This document shows, one piece after another, positions 23,401 through 33,176 of a DNA stretch of 64,000 bases. The stretch covers positions 8,108 through 72,107 of the forward strand of contig CACRSC010000086.1 in assembly GCA_902651635.1 (NCBI GenBank). The letters are read 5' to 3'. Below the pieces are notes generated by a model, which ran no database searches, was not told the origin of the DNA, and saw only the letters and a program-made list of their open reading frames with translations. This DNA comes from Mastigamoeba balamuthi. Lineage: Eukaryota; Evosea; Mastigamoebida; Mastigamoebidae. How positions within the stretch are numbered: the stretch's first letter is position 1; each line of letters starts with the position of its first letter. The translations under genes and the position numbers were made by a program.

Positions 23401-26400
23401 GCCGACGCTGACGACGCCGGCGCGGAGGAGCCCGCGGGCAGCGGAGCTGCGGACGACCAGGAGCAGCCGCAGCCGGTGGCTGTGCGGCACAGCGCGGCCC
23501 TGTGCATCGAGGACATCGGGGGCGCCGGGGCGGCGGCGGCAGCGTCAGCGGCAGGGGCGCCGTCGAGCAGGCCGGTGAGCCTGTCGCCCAGCGCGCTGTC
23601 CAGCTCGTCGACGCCGCCGCCGCACAGCCTGCAGATGATCAGCGTGCCCGACCCCTACGACGACCCCTGCGGGTCGGAGCAGTACTTTGGCGAGCGGGAG
23701 CGGGACGCGAGGTCGAGCGAGGCGAGCTCCGAGGTGGCCAGCCACTGCGCGCCCTCGGTGGCCTCGTCGTCGGCCTCGCGGGCGTCGGCGGCGCCGGCGT
23801 CGCAGGTGCTGAGCATGATCTGCGGGCCCATCACGGTGACGCTGATCGACGACTGCTCCGAGGAGGACGTGACGCCGCTGCTGAGCTTCGTGGCGAGCGA
23901 CATGTCGGCGGACCTCTCGGGCTGGTCGGCCAAGCCCTACCTCAGCGTCATGGCCTCGCTGGCGGCCAACTACTACAACCGCTTCAACGGCGCCTGGGAG
24001 CCCCTCCTCGAGCAGTGGAGCGTCCAGCTGCAGGCGAGGCGCAACGGCAAGTCGCGCGCAGTCCGCGGCTCGGTCGTCTCGAAGGAGCGCGCCGAGTTCA
24101 ACCTCACGCGGGGCTTCATCGACACGTGCTACCTCACCTACCAGCTCTGGCTCGACGACATGAGCGGCAGCGCCGTCGGCGGCGGGCGCGCGCAGGTGCC
24201 CGAGCAGGCAGAGGGCGAGGAGCAGGGCGCTGCGGGGGCGCAGGCGGTGCTGCGGACGATAGCGCACCCGTACTACATACGCAACGACACGGGGGCGCCC
24301 ATGTGGTACTGGCTGCCGCAGGGCGCCGTGCGGCCGCTGGTGGACGGCACGGAGGAGCTGCTGCAGGTGACCCGCATGGACGCGCGCAAGGCGGCGGACA
24401 CGTCGGCGACGGAGGACCCCACGACCATCTGCGGCACCACGTGGGAGCCCGACTCGGCCACGAGCTGCTGCCGCAAGTGCCGCAGGCAGTTCTCGATGCT
24501 GTGCAGGCGCCACCACTGCAGGCGCTGCGGCAAGCTCTTCTGCGACGACTGCACGCGCTACCGCAGCGTCGTCGACGGCGCCCTCGGGCGGCTCTGCTAC
24601 GCCTGCTACACGCGCCTGCAGGCCGGCGGCAAGGACGTGCGCGCGCGGCAGCGGAGCGACGCCGAGGGCGAGCAGGAGGAGGCGGAGCAGCCGGAGAGCG
24701 AGCGGGAGCAGCAGCAGCAGAGGGGGCAGCAGCTGATGAAGACGGGGTCGCAGCACGTGATCTCGATGCAGATCTTCGGGGACGTGCGGCCCGTGTACGA
24801 CATACCGTTTGACCGGGTGGGGGCGTACGTGGTGCACGTCAACAAGGACAACGACGCCGCCAAGGTTGTCTGCGAGATCTCGCACCGCCGCGGGGGCTTC
24901 CTGCTGAGCGTGCGCTCCAACGTGCTCGTCGAGAACGCGTCGCACCACCCGCTGACGGTCATCCTCTCGGACCCCGCCAACTGCGACTCGCACGTGCTCC
25001 CCGTCATCGAGCCCGGGGCCACGGCCCCCGTCCCCGTGCACTTTGCGGCGGCCGCGGAGATCCGGTTCCGCCCCAGCGACGCCTTTGAGTGGTCGCGCAG
25101 CTGCTTCTCGTGCCGCGACCTCAAGCGCCTCAGCAAGCGCGGGCGCACGGGCGTCGCCAACGTCGTGTGCCCGCGGTCCGACGGGGCGCCGGCGTTCCTG
25201 TACGTGTGCCGCGTGGCGCGCTACCGCAACGACAAGGGGAGCAACGTGCTCGAGTACCGCGTGACGCTGCACCCCCCGCTGGTCATCGAGAACGTGCTGC
25301 CCCGGGAGCTCTCGTGGCAGCTGCTGGACGTGGGGCCCGACCCCCCGCAGCGGCTGCTCGACGGGACGATCGCCAGCGGGGGCTCGGAGGACGTGCACTC
25401 GCTGCACGTGGACAAGGCCATCGCGGTGGCCTTCAAGATCGCCGACTTCAGCTGGAGCAGGCCCGTCATGCTGCGGCCGCCGGCCTACACGTCGGAGAAG
25501 GCCACCGAGTTTGTGGAGCTGCTCGACGGCATACAGCAGCCGCTCTTCCTGACGTTTGAGTGCCGGCTGCTCGAGACGGGCGTCTGCAAGGCCACCGTCC
25601 TGGGCGCCGTCTGGCTCGTCAACGCCATGAAGATGCCCATGTTCTTCCGCATCCGCTCCTCCCTCGACCCCACTAGCGGCAGCGCCACTCCCCTGGCCGC
25701 CGGCCACCACGTCTGTGCGTGCTCCTCCTCACCCGCGGCCCCTAGGGTTGGGGCACTGACACAGCGCTGCGCAGTCGACAGCACGGGGCAGGTGCACGCG
25801 ATACCGTGCCTGGACGAGACGCCGTTCCTCTTTGCGATACCGCCCTACGGCATGATCGGGCGGGAGCTGGAGATACAGGTGGGCACGTCGGCGTGGTCCA
25901 GGCCCCTTAGCCTCAACAAGTACCAGTCGCTCGAGTTCCTGGAGCTGCAGGACTCGGGCACCAGCCCCTCGTACACGCCCACCCCCGGCGGCGACGACGA
26001 CGACGGCGCCGGCGCCAGCGGCAGCGAGAGCAAGAGGCTCTTCGGCCTCAGCATGTCGGTGTGCCCCGGCCCCGGGCCCTTCTGGCGCACCAAGGTGGTG
26101 CGGTTCAGCCCCCTGCACGTCATCGTCAACGGCTGCGCCTCGACCAGCGTGGCCGTCACGCAGCGCGGCCACCTGCAGCGCGCAGACGTGGTGGAGCTGC
26201 CCCCGCACCAGAGCGCCGCCTGGCACTGGCCCGACAACTCCAAGCCCAAGCTGCTCTGCATCGCCCTCGTCGACGCCGCCGCGGGGCCCGGCAGCAGCCC
26301 GGGGAGCCCGGGGAGCCCCGGGGCGGCGTACACGTCGTGGTCGTGCGGGTTCCCGATCAGCAAGGTGGGGAGCACGCCGCTCAAGATACGGCGGCGCAGC

Positions 26401-28739
26401 GGGCCCCCCGTGTTTGTGGACGTGCACGTGCAGATGGGGGGCGAGGGCCGCGGCGACGCCACGAGCGTCACGGTGACGACGCCGAGCGCGCGGTTCCCGC
26501 CGTTCCGCATCGACAACGAGACGAGCACGCGGTTCGCCGTGCACCAGAAGGGCTCTGTGCTGATGGACAGCGTGGCGCCCGGCCAGAAGCTGCCCTGGTG
26601 CTGGGACGAGCTCAGCCTGCCGCGCCGCGTGGTCCTGCGCCCCCAGCGCAAGGACCTCAGCGTCGCCGTCGACTACCCCGTCGACTCGCTGGCCCGCTAC
26701 CCGCCCCTCGTCGTCGCCGGCGTCGCCCTCTTCCGCGTCGAGGTCGTGGCCGACGGGCCCACGCGCGTCGTGCGCCTCCTCGACGTGGGCGACGACAGCA
26801 GAGACGACGACGACGACGTCGCGGCAGCCGCAGACGAGGCGCAGAGGTCGAGGGAAGAGGAGGCGGCGGCCGCGATGGAGCTGCAGGGAGAGGCGGCGGC
26901 GGCGGCGACGACGACGTTCGACATCGACGTGTACATCGAGGGGGTGGGGATCAGCGTGATCGAGTCGCGGCCGCAGGAGCTGGTGTACGTGTCGGTGGAC
27001 GGCATCGAGATGCACGCGGAGCGGACGGCCGACGACGACAAGCTCGAGGTGGTCGTGCAGTCGATGCAGGTGGACAACCAGCTGTACAACACGGTCTACC
27101 CCGTGGCCCTCGTGATGCGCGAGACCTGCGAGCCTCCCTTTGTGCACCTCAGCGTCGTCAAGGCCCACTGTGCGCCGCTCTCTCTCTCTCTCTCTCGAAT
27201 AGCGGTGAAGAGCTCACGGGGGTGGAATGCGCAGACGAGGGCATCGACTACTACAAGTACTTTGGGGTCAAGGTGAACGAGTTCAGCGTCTACCTCGAGG
27301 AGGAGCTGCTCGTGCGCCTCGTCAACTTCTTCTACTCGTCGCCCTCGTCTGCCGACGCCGCGGGCGGCAAGGCCCAGCAGCAGCAGCAGCAGCAGACGCC
27401 CGGGGCTGCGACCCCGAGCCGCGTGTCCGTGGTCCCGGGGGAGCAGCAGGAGGGCGAGGGCGGGGGCAGCAGCAGCGAGAGGCCGCCTGCGCGGATGGTG
27501 TACTTTGAGATGCTGCACATCAACCCGATACGGGCGCTGTTCAGCTACCAGAGCATCACGGGGAGCACGGCCAAGTTTGAGGACGCGGAGATCTCGTCGG
27601 TGCTGTCGTTCACGAGCGGGGTGCTGCAGGCCGAGTACGCGACGGTGCGCATCAACTGCCTGATGCTCAAGAGCGCGTTTGCGCCGCGGCACGAGATGAT
27701 GTCGCGGGTGGCGCGGCACTACCGGCTGCAGGTGATGTCGCAGGTCTACCGCATCCTGGGCTCGTTCGACATGATCGGGAGCCCCCTGAGCCTCGTGGAG
27801 ACGCTGGGCACGGGCGTCTTTGACTTCTTCCACGAGCCCGTGGCGGGCATCGTCAAGAGCCCGCAGGCCTTTGGCAAGGGCCTGGCCGTGGGCACGCTCA
27901 GCCTCATCAACAACACCGTCTTCGGCATCTTCAACACGACCGCCCGCCTCAGCGGCGCCGTCTCGCAGGCCGTGGCCGCCGTCACGTTTGACGACGAGTA
28001 CGTGCGCTCGCGCCAGCTCGAGCACATGCGCGAGCGGCCCAAGCACGCGGGCCACGGCCTGCTCATGGGCACGCGCAGCCTCGTCGAGGGCATCTGGCGC
28101 GGCGTCTTCGGCCTCGTGGAGCAGCCCGCGCGCGGCGCCATGCACGAGGGCCTCGACGGCCTCATCAAGGGCGTGGGCCGCGGCGTCATCGGCGCCGTCG
28201 TCAAGCCCGCCGTCGGCATGCTCGACTTTGTGACGCGCACCACCGAGGGCGTGCGCAACGTGACCACCGTCGCCGACGCCCGCTACTGCCAGGCGGGCTC
28301 GCGGCGGCGCCTGCCGCGCCACGTGCCGCCGGCGGCCGGGGGCGCCGTGGAGCCCTACTCGCGGGACAAGGCCGAGGGGTGCGCGATCCTGAGCAGCGTG
28401 TGCGGGGGCAAGTACCTCGAGGAGGGGAGCTACCTGTGGCACGTGCAGCTGGGCGAGCGCCTGGTGCTGCTGGCCTCGACGCAGCGGCTGCTGCTGCTGG
28501 AGCGGGGCCAGTTTGACCACCGCAAGGTCTGGGGCGTCCACGTGAGCAACATCGGCAGCGTGCAGGTCACCAGCAGGGACGTCGTCATCATACACGTCAC
28601 AGAGTACATCGACATGGAGGGCGACGGCACCCGCCGCATCGAGTGCCCCACGCACAGCACCTGCAGGATCGTCCAGCAGCGCCTCTTCGAGCTCTCCCAG
28701 ACAGTCCGCCTCCAGAACCTCGCCCTCACCACCCAGTAG
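17499..28739 (+). CDS. VPS13: VPS13-family lipid-transfer protein with embedded FYVE finger
   Basis: Bridge-like lipid transporter at membrane contact sites. The chorein N-terminus is clear (MLEGLVASLLSRLLGDVINV; KSGVIGKLEVTVPWQRLQSQ across the first splice). Exon 1 ends at 17673; intron 2 (17872-18084) is GC-AG and carries a CA-rich run. Mid-protein strands form the RBG groove. The VAB-like region follows from about 24240 (YYIRNDTGAPMWYWLPQG) to about 27000. Then come the DUF1162/ATG_C-like helices (FGKGLAVGTLSLINNTVFGI, LVEGIWRGVFGLVEQPARGA, GLIKGVGRGVIGAVVKPAVG) and a PH-like end (GERLVLLASTQRLLLLERGQ), stop at 28739. A complete FYVE finger (24442-24609) sits inside the first VAB-like repeat. 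At least a dozen introns; several boundaries are approximate. Length, about 3,200 residues, is normal for the family. Confidence 0.95.
17930..18040 (+). repeat. CA-rich low-complexity run in VPS13 intron 2
   Basis: Repeated ACCACACACAC units, then two CACACCGCATCGCGT units, inside the GC-AG intron 17872-18084. Similar GCATCGCGTCACA words recur in introns elsewhere in the window (47480-47515, 38720). Confidence 0.7.
24442..24609 (+). other. FYVE zinc-finger domain inside VPS13
   Basis: All three FYVE signatures are present in order: WxxD (WEPD at 24442), RRHHCRRCG (R+HHCxxCG, about 24504-24530) and the RLCYAC end (R-V/L-C). Eight zinc-binding Cys/His positions are in place (CRKC...CRRHHCRRCG...CDDC...CYAC). 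FYVE fingers bind phosphatidylinositol 3-phosphate on endosomes. The domain is in the same uninterrupted exon as VAB-like sequence on both sides, so it is not a mis-joined neighbour. Confidence 0.9.
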
Positions 28740-29330
28740 TTGCCCCCTTGCCTGCCCCCACGCACATACGCGCGCGCACACACACGCTCAGATACAGCAG
28801 CAGGCCTTTCGGTCGCCCACTGCCAGAGAATCAAAGTGCTGTGCAACACAGCACCTCGCAAGTCAGAGGCGAGCGAGGCCCTGAGGGCCTGGATCACTGC
28901 AGGGGGCATGGACATGGGAAGGGGCACATAGCCACGGGGTCAGGTGTGGGCGTGGGCGTGGGGCAGCGTGCGGACGACGTCGCAGCTGAGAGGCAGTAGA
29001 TGCAGCGGTGTGCTGGGAGGAGGGGCTGCGGGACATCTCTGGGCTACTGCCTGCTTCCTTTGTTCTGGGGGTACGGAACAAATACCGCGGGGGGGGATCG
29101 ACAGAGAGCAGCAGGCAGCAACAGTAGGCACGCAGGCACGCAGGAAGGCACGCGGGTGGGTGTGGCGGGCGGGCAGGTGGGTACGATACGTAGAATCTCC
29201 CTCTGCTACACAGATTTCCAGTGTGCTGTATCTTACCTCCGGAAGCAATTGCGTGACGGCGATATTTTTGGGGGTGTAGGGGGGAGGGACAGAAGGACAA
29301 AAGGCAGAAATACAAGAATAAAATTCTTGA
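28740..29330. other. Gene-free spacer with dispersed repeat
   Basis: Downstream of VPS13. It contains the repeat A copy (28925-29290), short GGCACGCA-type runs (29125-29155) and no convincing coding frame. Confidence 0.6.
28925..29290 (+). repeat. Dispersed repeat A, GC-rich copy
   Basis: Collinear similarity to 61920-62290 on the same strand. Both contain CAGCTGAGAGGCAGTAGATG, then GGGCTGCGGGACATCTCTGG (GGACTGCAGGGCATCTCTGG in the other copy), and near the end GAAGCAATTGCGTGACGG versus GAAGCAGTTGCTTGACGG. The middle is divergent. This copy keeps CpGs that are lost in the other. Here unit B follows it directly on the plus strand. Confidence 0.7.
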
Positions 29331-29427
29331 AAGGCACTGTGGCCGAGAGGTTTAGGACGATGAAACCCGCAGCCCGCAAACTGGCTGGTTCGCGGTTCGA
29401 GTCCAGTGCACTGCACAGTCCTTTCAA
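29283..29427 (+). mobile_element. tRNA-derived SINE-like unit B, copy with intact A and B boxes
   Basis: The tRNA-like core is 29333-29410. The acceptor-like 5' GGCACTG pairs six of seven with a 3' CAGTGC. A box TGGCCGAGAGG is at 29340-29350 (TRGYNNAGNGG) and B box GGTTCGAGTCC at 29394-29404 (GGTTCGANTCC). The D-arm wording is serine/leucine-tRNA-like, but no good anticodon stem or T stem can be drawn, so it is a tRNA relic rather than a tRNA gene. A related copy lies at 61748-61890 on the other strand with the same flanks (GAAGGACAAAAG, AAGAATAAAATTCTTGAAA). The unit ends at the single-N assembly join 29428, as expected of a repeat that breaks assembly. Confidence 0.65.
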
Positions 29428-29511
29428 NCACGGGCTGTCTCGAGAGAGCAAGCAGTAGTCACCGCTGTGGGGCAGCGACAGTGAATTGATGCAGCAAACG
29501 GGAGTAGGCGA

Positions 29512-31290
29512 TCACTCCACGGGTTTGCGCGGGAGCTGGAGAGGGGTTGCTGCCATTACCTGCGACTCGATGCCACACTCGTTGTTCCCCCGCGCTATCT
29601 GCGTGGTGCTGCTCGTCATCACAGAGGTTTCTGCGGGCCAGGGAGGGGGGTGCGTGCCTTGAAGAAGCCTCTCTCCCCCCACTTGGCCCCCCACGAGTTG
29701 GCCACGATCCAGTAGTCGCCCTCGCCGTCGCTAGCAGCTGCGCCCGGGGCCTCGCGCTGCTCCGAGCCCCACCCCACGATGCGCACGTGGTGCAGGCCCA
29801 GCACCCTGCTGCCACCGGTCACGCGGTAGACTCCCCCTGTGTAGTACAGCAGGTCGTCAAAGACCCATAGCGCAGCCACCACACTCCCCCGCTCCAGCAG
29901 CTCCCTCTGTATCGCCTCCACGTTCCTCGCTGCCGAGCTCCCGACGTACACCGCGTACTGCCCTCGCACTGCTCAGTGGGGCTGCCCGGCTGAAGGGCGA
30001 CGCTCGTACCGCGGCCGAGGCCTTGAAGGGCTTGGCGATGGAGGCCGAGCACTTGACCGCGCAGGGCTCAGAGTCCGAACCCGTGAAGGGCAGGCAGACG
30101 TCGGGGAGCAGGCCGTCGCCCGCGACCAGCGACGACAGCAGCGCGTCGGTGGAGCGGAGGGCCTCGACAGGCTCGCCACGCGGGCAGGCGCCGCCGTAGT
30201 CGCCCAGGCACGAGAGCAGCCGCTGGCTCGACAGCACGGGCGACTGCTCCGCCCCCGAGGCCACGCAGAACCTGTCCGAGAGGGCGCTGGCCACGGCCAT
30301 GGCCCACCCCGCGGGGCACAGCCGCTGGTCACGCACGCGCCCGATGGTCGCGCAGGCCGTCCAGTTGGCCCGCAGGTCGAACGCGGGCGGCAACGGGGCC
30401 CGCGCGCCTCCCGCCCTGGGCCTCTCGCCCGCCTGCCGGGCCCCCGCGAGCAGCTGCAGCGTCGGCGCCCGCAGCGACGCCGCGACGTCGGCGAAGGAGC
30501 GACCGGCGAAGCGCGGGGCGCTGGCCGAGGCGCGCCAGCCCCTGCCGGGCCTGCGGAGGACGCTCCACGCTGCAGCGCCCTCGCTGACGGGCTCCGCGGC
30601 GGCGGCCAGGGCGACGGTGCTCGCGCTCAGCAGGTCGACGGCCAGCAGCGGGGGCAGGCGGGGCGCGGCAGCCACGCCCGTGAGGTCCGTGCAGCCGGCG
30701 TCGCGCTCCAGGACCCACGCGGGGGGCTCCGCGCTGGCGTTGAAGGCGCGGAAGGCCCACGCGCTGGCGCTGCCGTCTGCGCGCGTCACAAGGGCTGCCC
30801 AGGGCGTCCCCGAGGCCGCCAGCAGCTGCCACTCGGTGGTGGTGCCCGCGGCGTCTGTGGCGGCCCAGTAGTGGCAGAGGGCGCGCGGGGCTGGGGCTGC
30901 AGCGGGGGCCGGGGCGGAGCAGGGCTCAGCGCGGGTCTTGCGGCTGGCGGGGTCCACGCGGAAGCAGCGGGGCGTGGCGGCCAGGGGCAGGGCCGTGCAG
31001 GCCAGCCGCTCGAAGACGGGCACGTAGACGTCGAGGGCTGCGGGGCGCTGGGCGCTCCAGACGAGGGCGCGGGCGCCGCCCGAGACGACGTGGGCGAGGC
31101 CGCGGCCCTCGGCGCTGTAGAGGGTGGCCGGGGGCCCTGTGCGCCACGCCTCCCCCGCGGCCCCCCGCGTGCTGTGCTGCACCGCTGCGGCACCGCTGCG
31201 TCACCTGGGGCGCTGGGGGGGCGAGGGAGAGTGGGCTCACTGGCGGTGTAGGTGCAGGGGATGAGCGGGGGCCACCCGCGGCCCTCGTGC

Positions 31291-31325
<35 letters not shown>

Positions 31326-31400
31326 GTGGCCGAGGCCCCGCACGAGGGCTGCCAGCAGAAGCAGAACGGTGGCCAAGGGTGCGCTGGGGTGGCTCGGCAT
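29512..31400 (-). CDS. Cathepsin-B-like C1 peptidase homologue lacking the catalytic Cys (pseudoprotease)
   Basis: Secreted papain-family fold. ATG at 31400 opens a signal peptide (LATVLLLLAALVRGLG), then polyQ, a long N-terminal region (about 330 residues) and the peptidase-like domain from AFDLRANWTACATIGRVRDQ. Where papains have GSCWAF this gene reads LCPAGWAMAVAS; the Cys before Trp is Gly (codon 30307-30309). The His region (LHHVRIVGWG) and Asn region (YWIVANSWGAKWGERGFFK) are kept. The last intron, 29657-29599, is GC-AG; it joins FFK to IARGNNECGIESQV, matching the cathepsin B end (CGIES). TINAG-like proteins are known inactive relatives with a similar Cys loss. Likely a binding or regulatory protein; substrate-free role is inference. 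Confidence 0.85.
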
Positions 31401-31790
31401 GGATGGGCTCTGGGGAGTGGGGCGGAGAGCGAGGGTGACCGGGGGGCCAAGAGGCCGTTGCGGACAAGGAGACAGAGTGCCCGATCCGCTCAGATTTCTT
31501 TACACGTGCGCTTCTTCGGTCGCTCCGCATCCACCGCTCCTCCCCCTCCGAAATCCCCCCATCGACGGTTGCACCTCCCGGGCCCCCTCCCCCCTCCAAC
31601 CGCCACTCTGGTACGCCGAGCAGTGCGCACGCCCTGTGGCACCGCTGAGAAGGACGGCCTGCAGTGAACAATTGATAGCGTTATTGGCAGCACTACTGCC
31701 GCGGTGCTGTGTCTGGGTGTTGTCTGCCGCTGTGATACAGTGCTGCCGTGCTGCTGTATTTGGGAGTGCGGCGGCCCGCGGGGCAGGGCG
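31401..31790. other. Intergenic, nothing recognised
   Basis: About 390 bp between the pseudoprotease start and the UbiA stop. AT-richer near 31670-31690 (AACAATTGATAGCGTTATTG). No RNA gene or ORF with family resemblance. Confidence 0.5.
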
Positions 31791-32972
31791 TCAGCCGCCG
31801 TGCTGGGGGTTGGCCTCGTCGACGCCGGAGCCCTTGGAGGGGTAGAGGTAGCCCGACGTGAAGATGAAGACGAACGAGAGGGCCGCCGTGGCCGCCCCGA
31901 AGCGCGTCGCCAGCTGCGGGGCCACGAGCGTGAAGAGCAGGCAGTCGCCCATCTGCGTCAGCGTGAACACCTTGACAAAGTGCGCCACGCGGCGCTCGTG
32001 GGGGCCCAGGCCCTCGCCCCGGTCGCTGAGCAGGATGAGCGCCATGGCCGCGGCCGCTGCCCCCGCGAAGACGAGGTAGCGGGCCTCGAGCAGCCCCGCG
32101 AGCACGAGGGCGGCGCAGGCGGCCATGGGCACGAAGCTCAGCAGCTTGTAGTGCAGCAGGCCGTAGTCGAGCGGTATCGTCGAGAGCGCTGCGTAGCGGT
32201 CGCCCTCGATGTCGGGCACGTCCTTGCTGATGAGCACCAGCAGGATGAACAGGAACTGCACGCACAGCGGGGCCACAGGCAGCTCCGCCGCCGGCCGCGT
32301 CACCATCCACCCGGCCACAAACGGCACCGTGTTGGACCCCAGGCTCAGGAACGTGTTGTTGCTGGCACACACGCACGCACCAACAGCAATTTTAGTTTCC
32401 GCAAATCAGTTGAGCGTGAGAGCTAAGAAGACGGGGTGCGCTCGTACGTGAGCCAGTGCTTCTTGAAGCGGAAGGGCGGGGCCGAGTACTGGTGGCTGTG
32501 GAAGATGGAGACGAAGCACCAGGCCATGAAGACGGGGTCGCGGTAGAGCGCGGCCACGGCGACGCTGAGGGCGTAGCAGGCCCACGTGGCCGCCATCAGC
32601 TGCCTGGGCGTCACGTGCTTGATGTACGTGGTCCTCACGGGCTTGTTGACCGAGTCCTCCCTCTGGTCCATCACCATGTTGATGAAGTTGGTCGCCTTCG
32701 CAAGTGTGCAAAAACTAAGTCAGAACCACCCAGTCAGAAACAAGCCGTGCGCCGCGCACGCTGGTGCCGATGGCGCCGTAGAGCAGGTCGCCGACCCAGA
32801 GGCGCCAGCCGAGGTCGCCGCCCGAGCCGAGGTAGTAGCCGAAGTGGTAGCCGAGCAGCGAGTAGAGCCACGTACGGGGCACGCTGAAGTAGTACCATAT
32901 GCGCAGCGTCGTCGCCCAGCTCAGCCCCTGCCCCGCGGCCGTGCCCTTGGACTCTGCCACCCCGTTCGCCAT
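31791..32972 (-). CDS. UbiA-family prenyltransferase (homogentisate-type motif)
   Basis: Integral-membrane aromatic prenyltransferase. Three exons: [15 protein letters not shown]... to [27 protein letters not shown]... to about 32430; then [13 protein letters not shown] to the end at 31791. Both Mg-diphosphate motifs are present: NMVMDQRED (N-x3-D-x3-D) and [10 protein letters not shown] (D-x3-D-x3-D). The second motif wording, KD-P-D-EGD, is that of homogentisate/chlorophyll-type prenyltransferases rather than the COQ2 group. Multiple TM helices are evident ([43 protein letters not shown]). Known family members make tocopherol or plastoquinone precursors; the substrate here is not determined. 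Donor AGC|GTGCGC supports exon 1. Confidence 0.85.
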
Positions 32973-33048
32973 TCTGTGATCGCCTGGGGATGCTGTGTTT
33001 CTTTCTGGTGCCCGGGCCACAGGAGCAGCCTTTGCAACTGGCGGAAAA

Positions 33049-33067
33049 GGCGGAGATAATATCTCTG
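33049..33067 (-). promoter_or_regulatory. GATAT promoter box (UbiA gene)
   Basis: CAGAGATATTATCTCCGCC on the minus strand, 77 bp upstream of the ATG at 32972. The first 10 bases equal those at 35014 and 42507. Confidence 0.45.
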
Positions 33068-33176
33068 CTTTGCACTTCGCCCGAATTCAACAGCTCTCGG
33101 GGCGTGCGGTTTTCTTTCTCTGTTTCCACGGGTTGCAACTCTCTCGTGCGGTGTGCGGTGTGCCTGGCAGAGCGTG

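Noticed and set aside
23545-25710. 721-codon minus-strand frame within VPS13
   Set aside because: Shadow of the VPS13 coding strand; no domain resemblance.
29333-29410. Functional tRNA gene
   Set aside because: A and B boxes are good, but no anticodon stem or five-pair T stem can be formed, and a decayed repeat copy with the same flanks exists.
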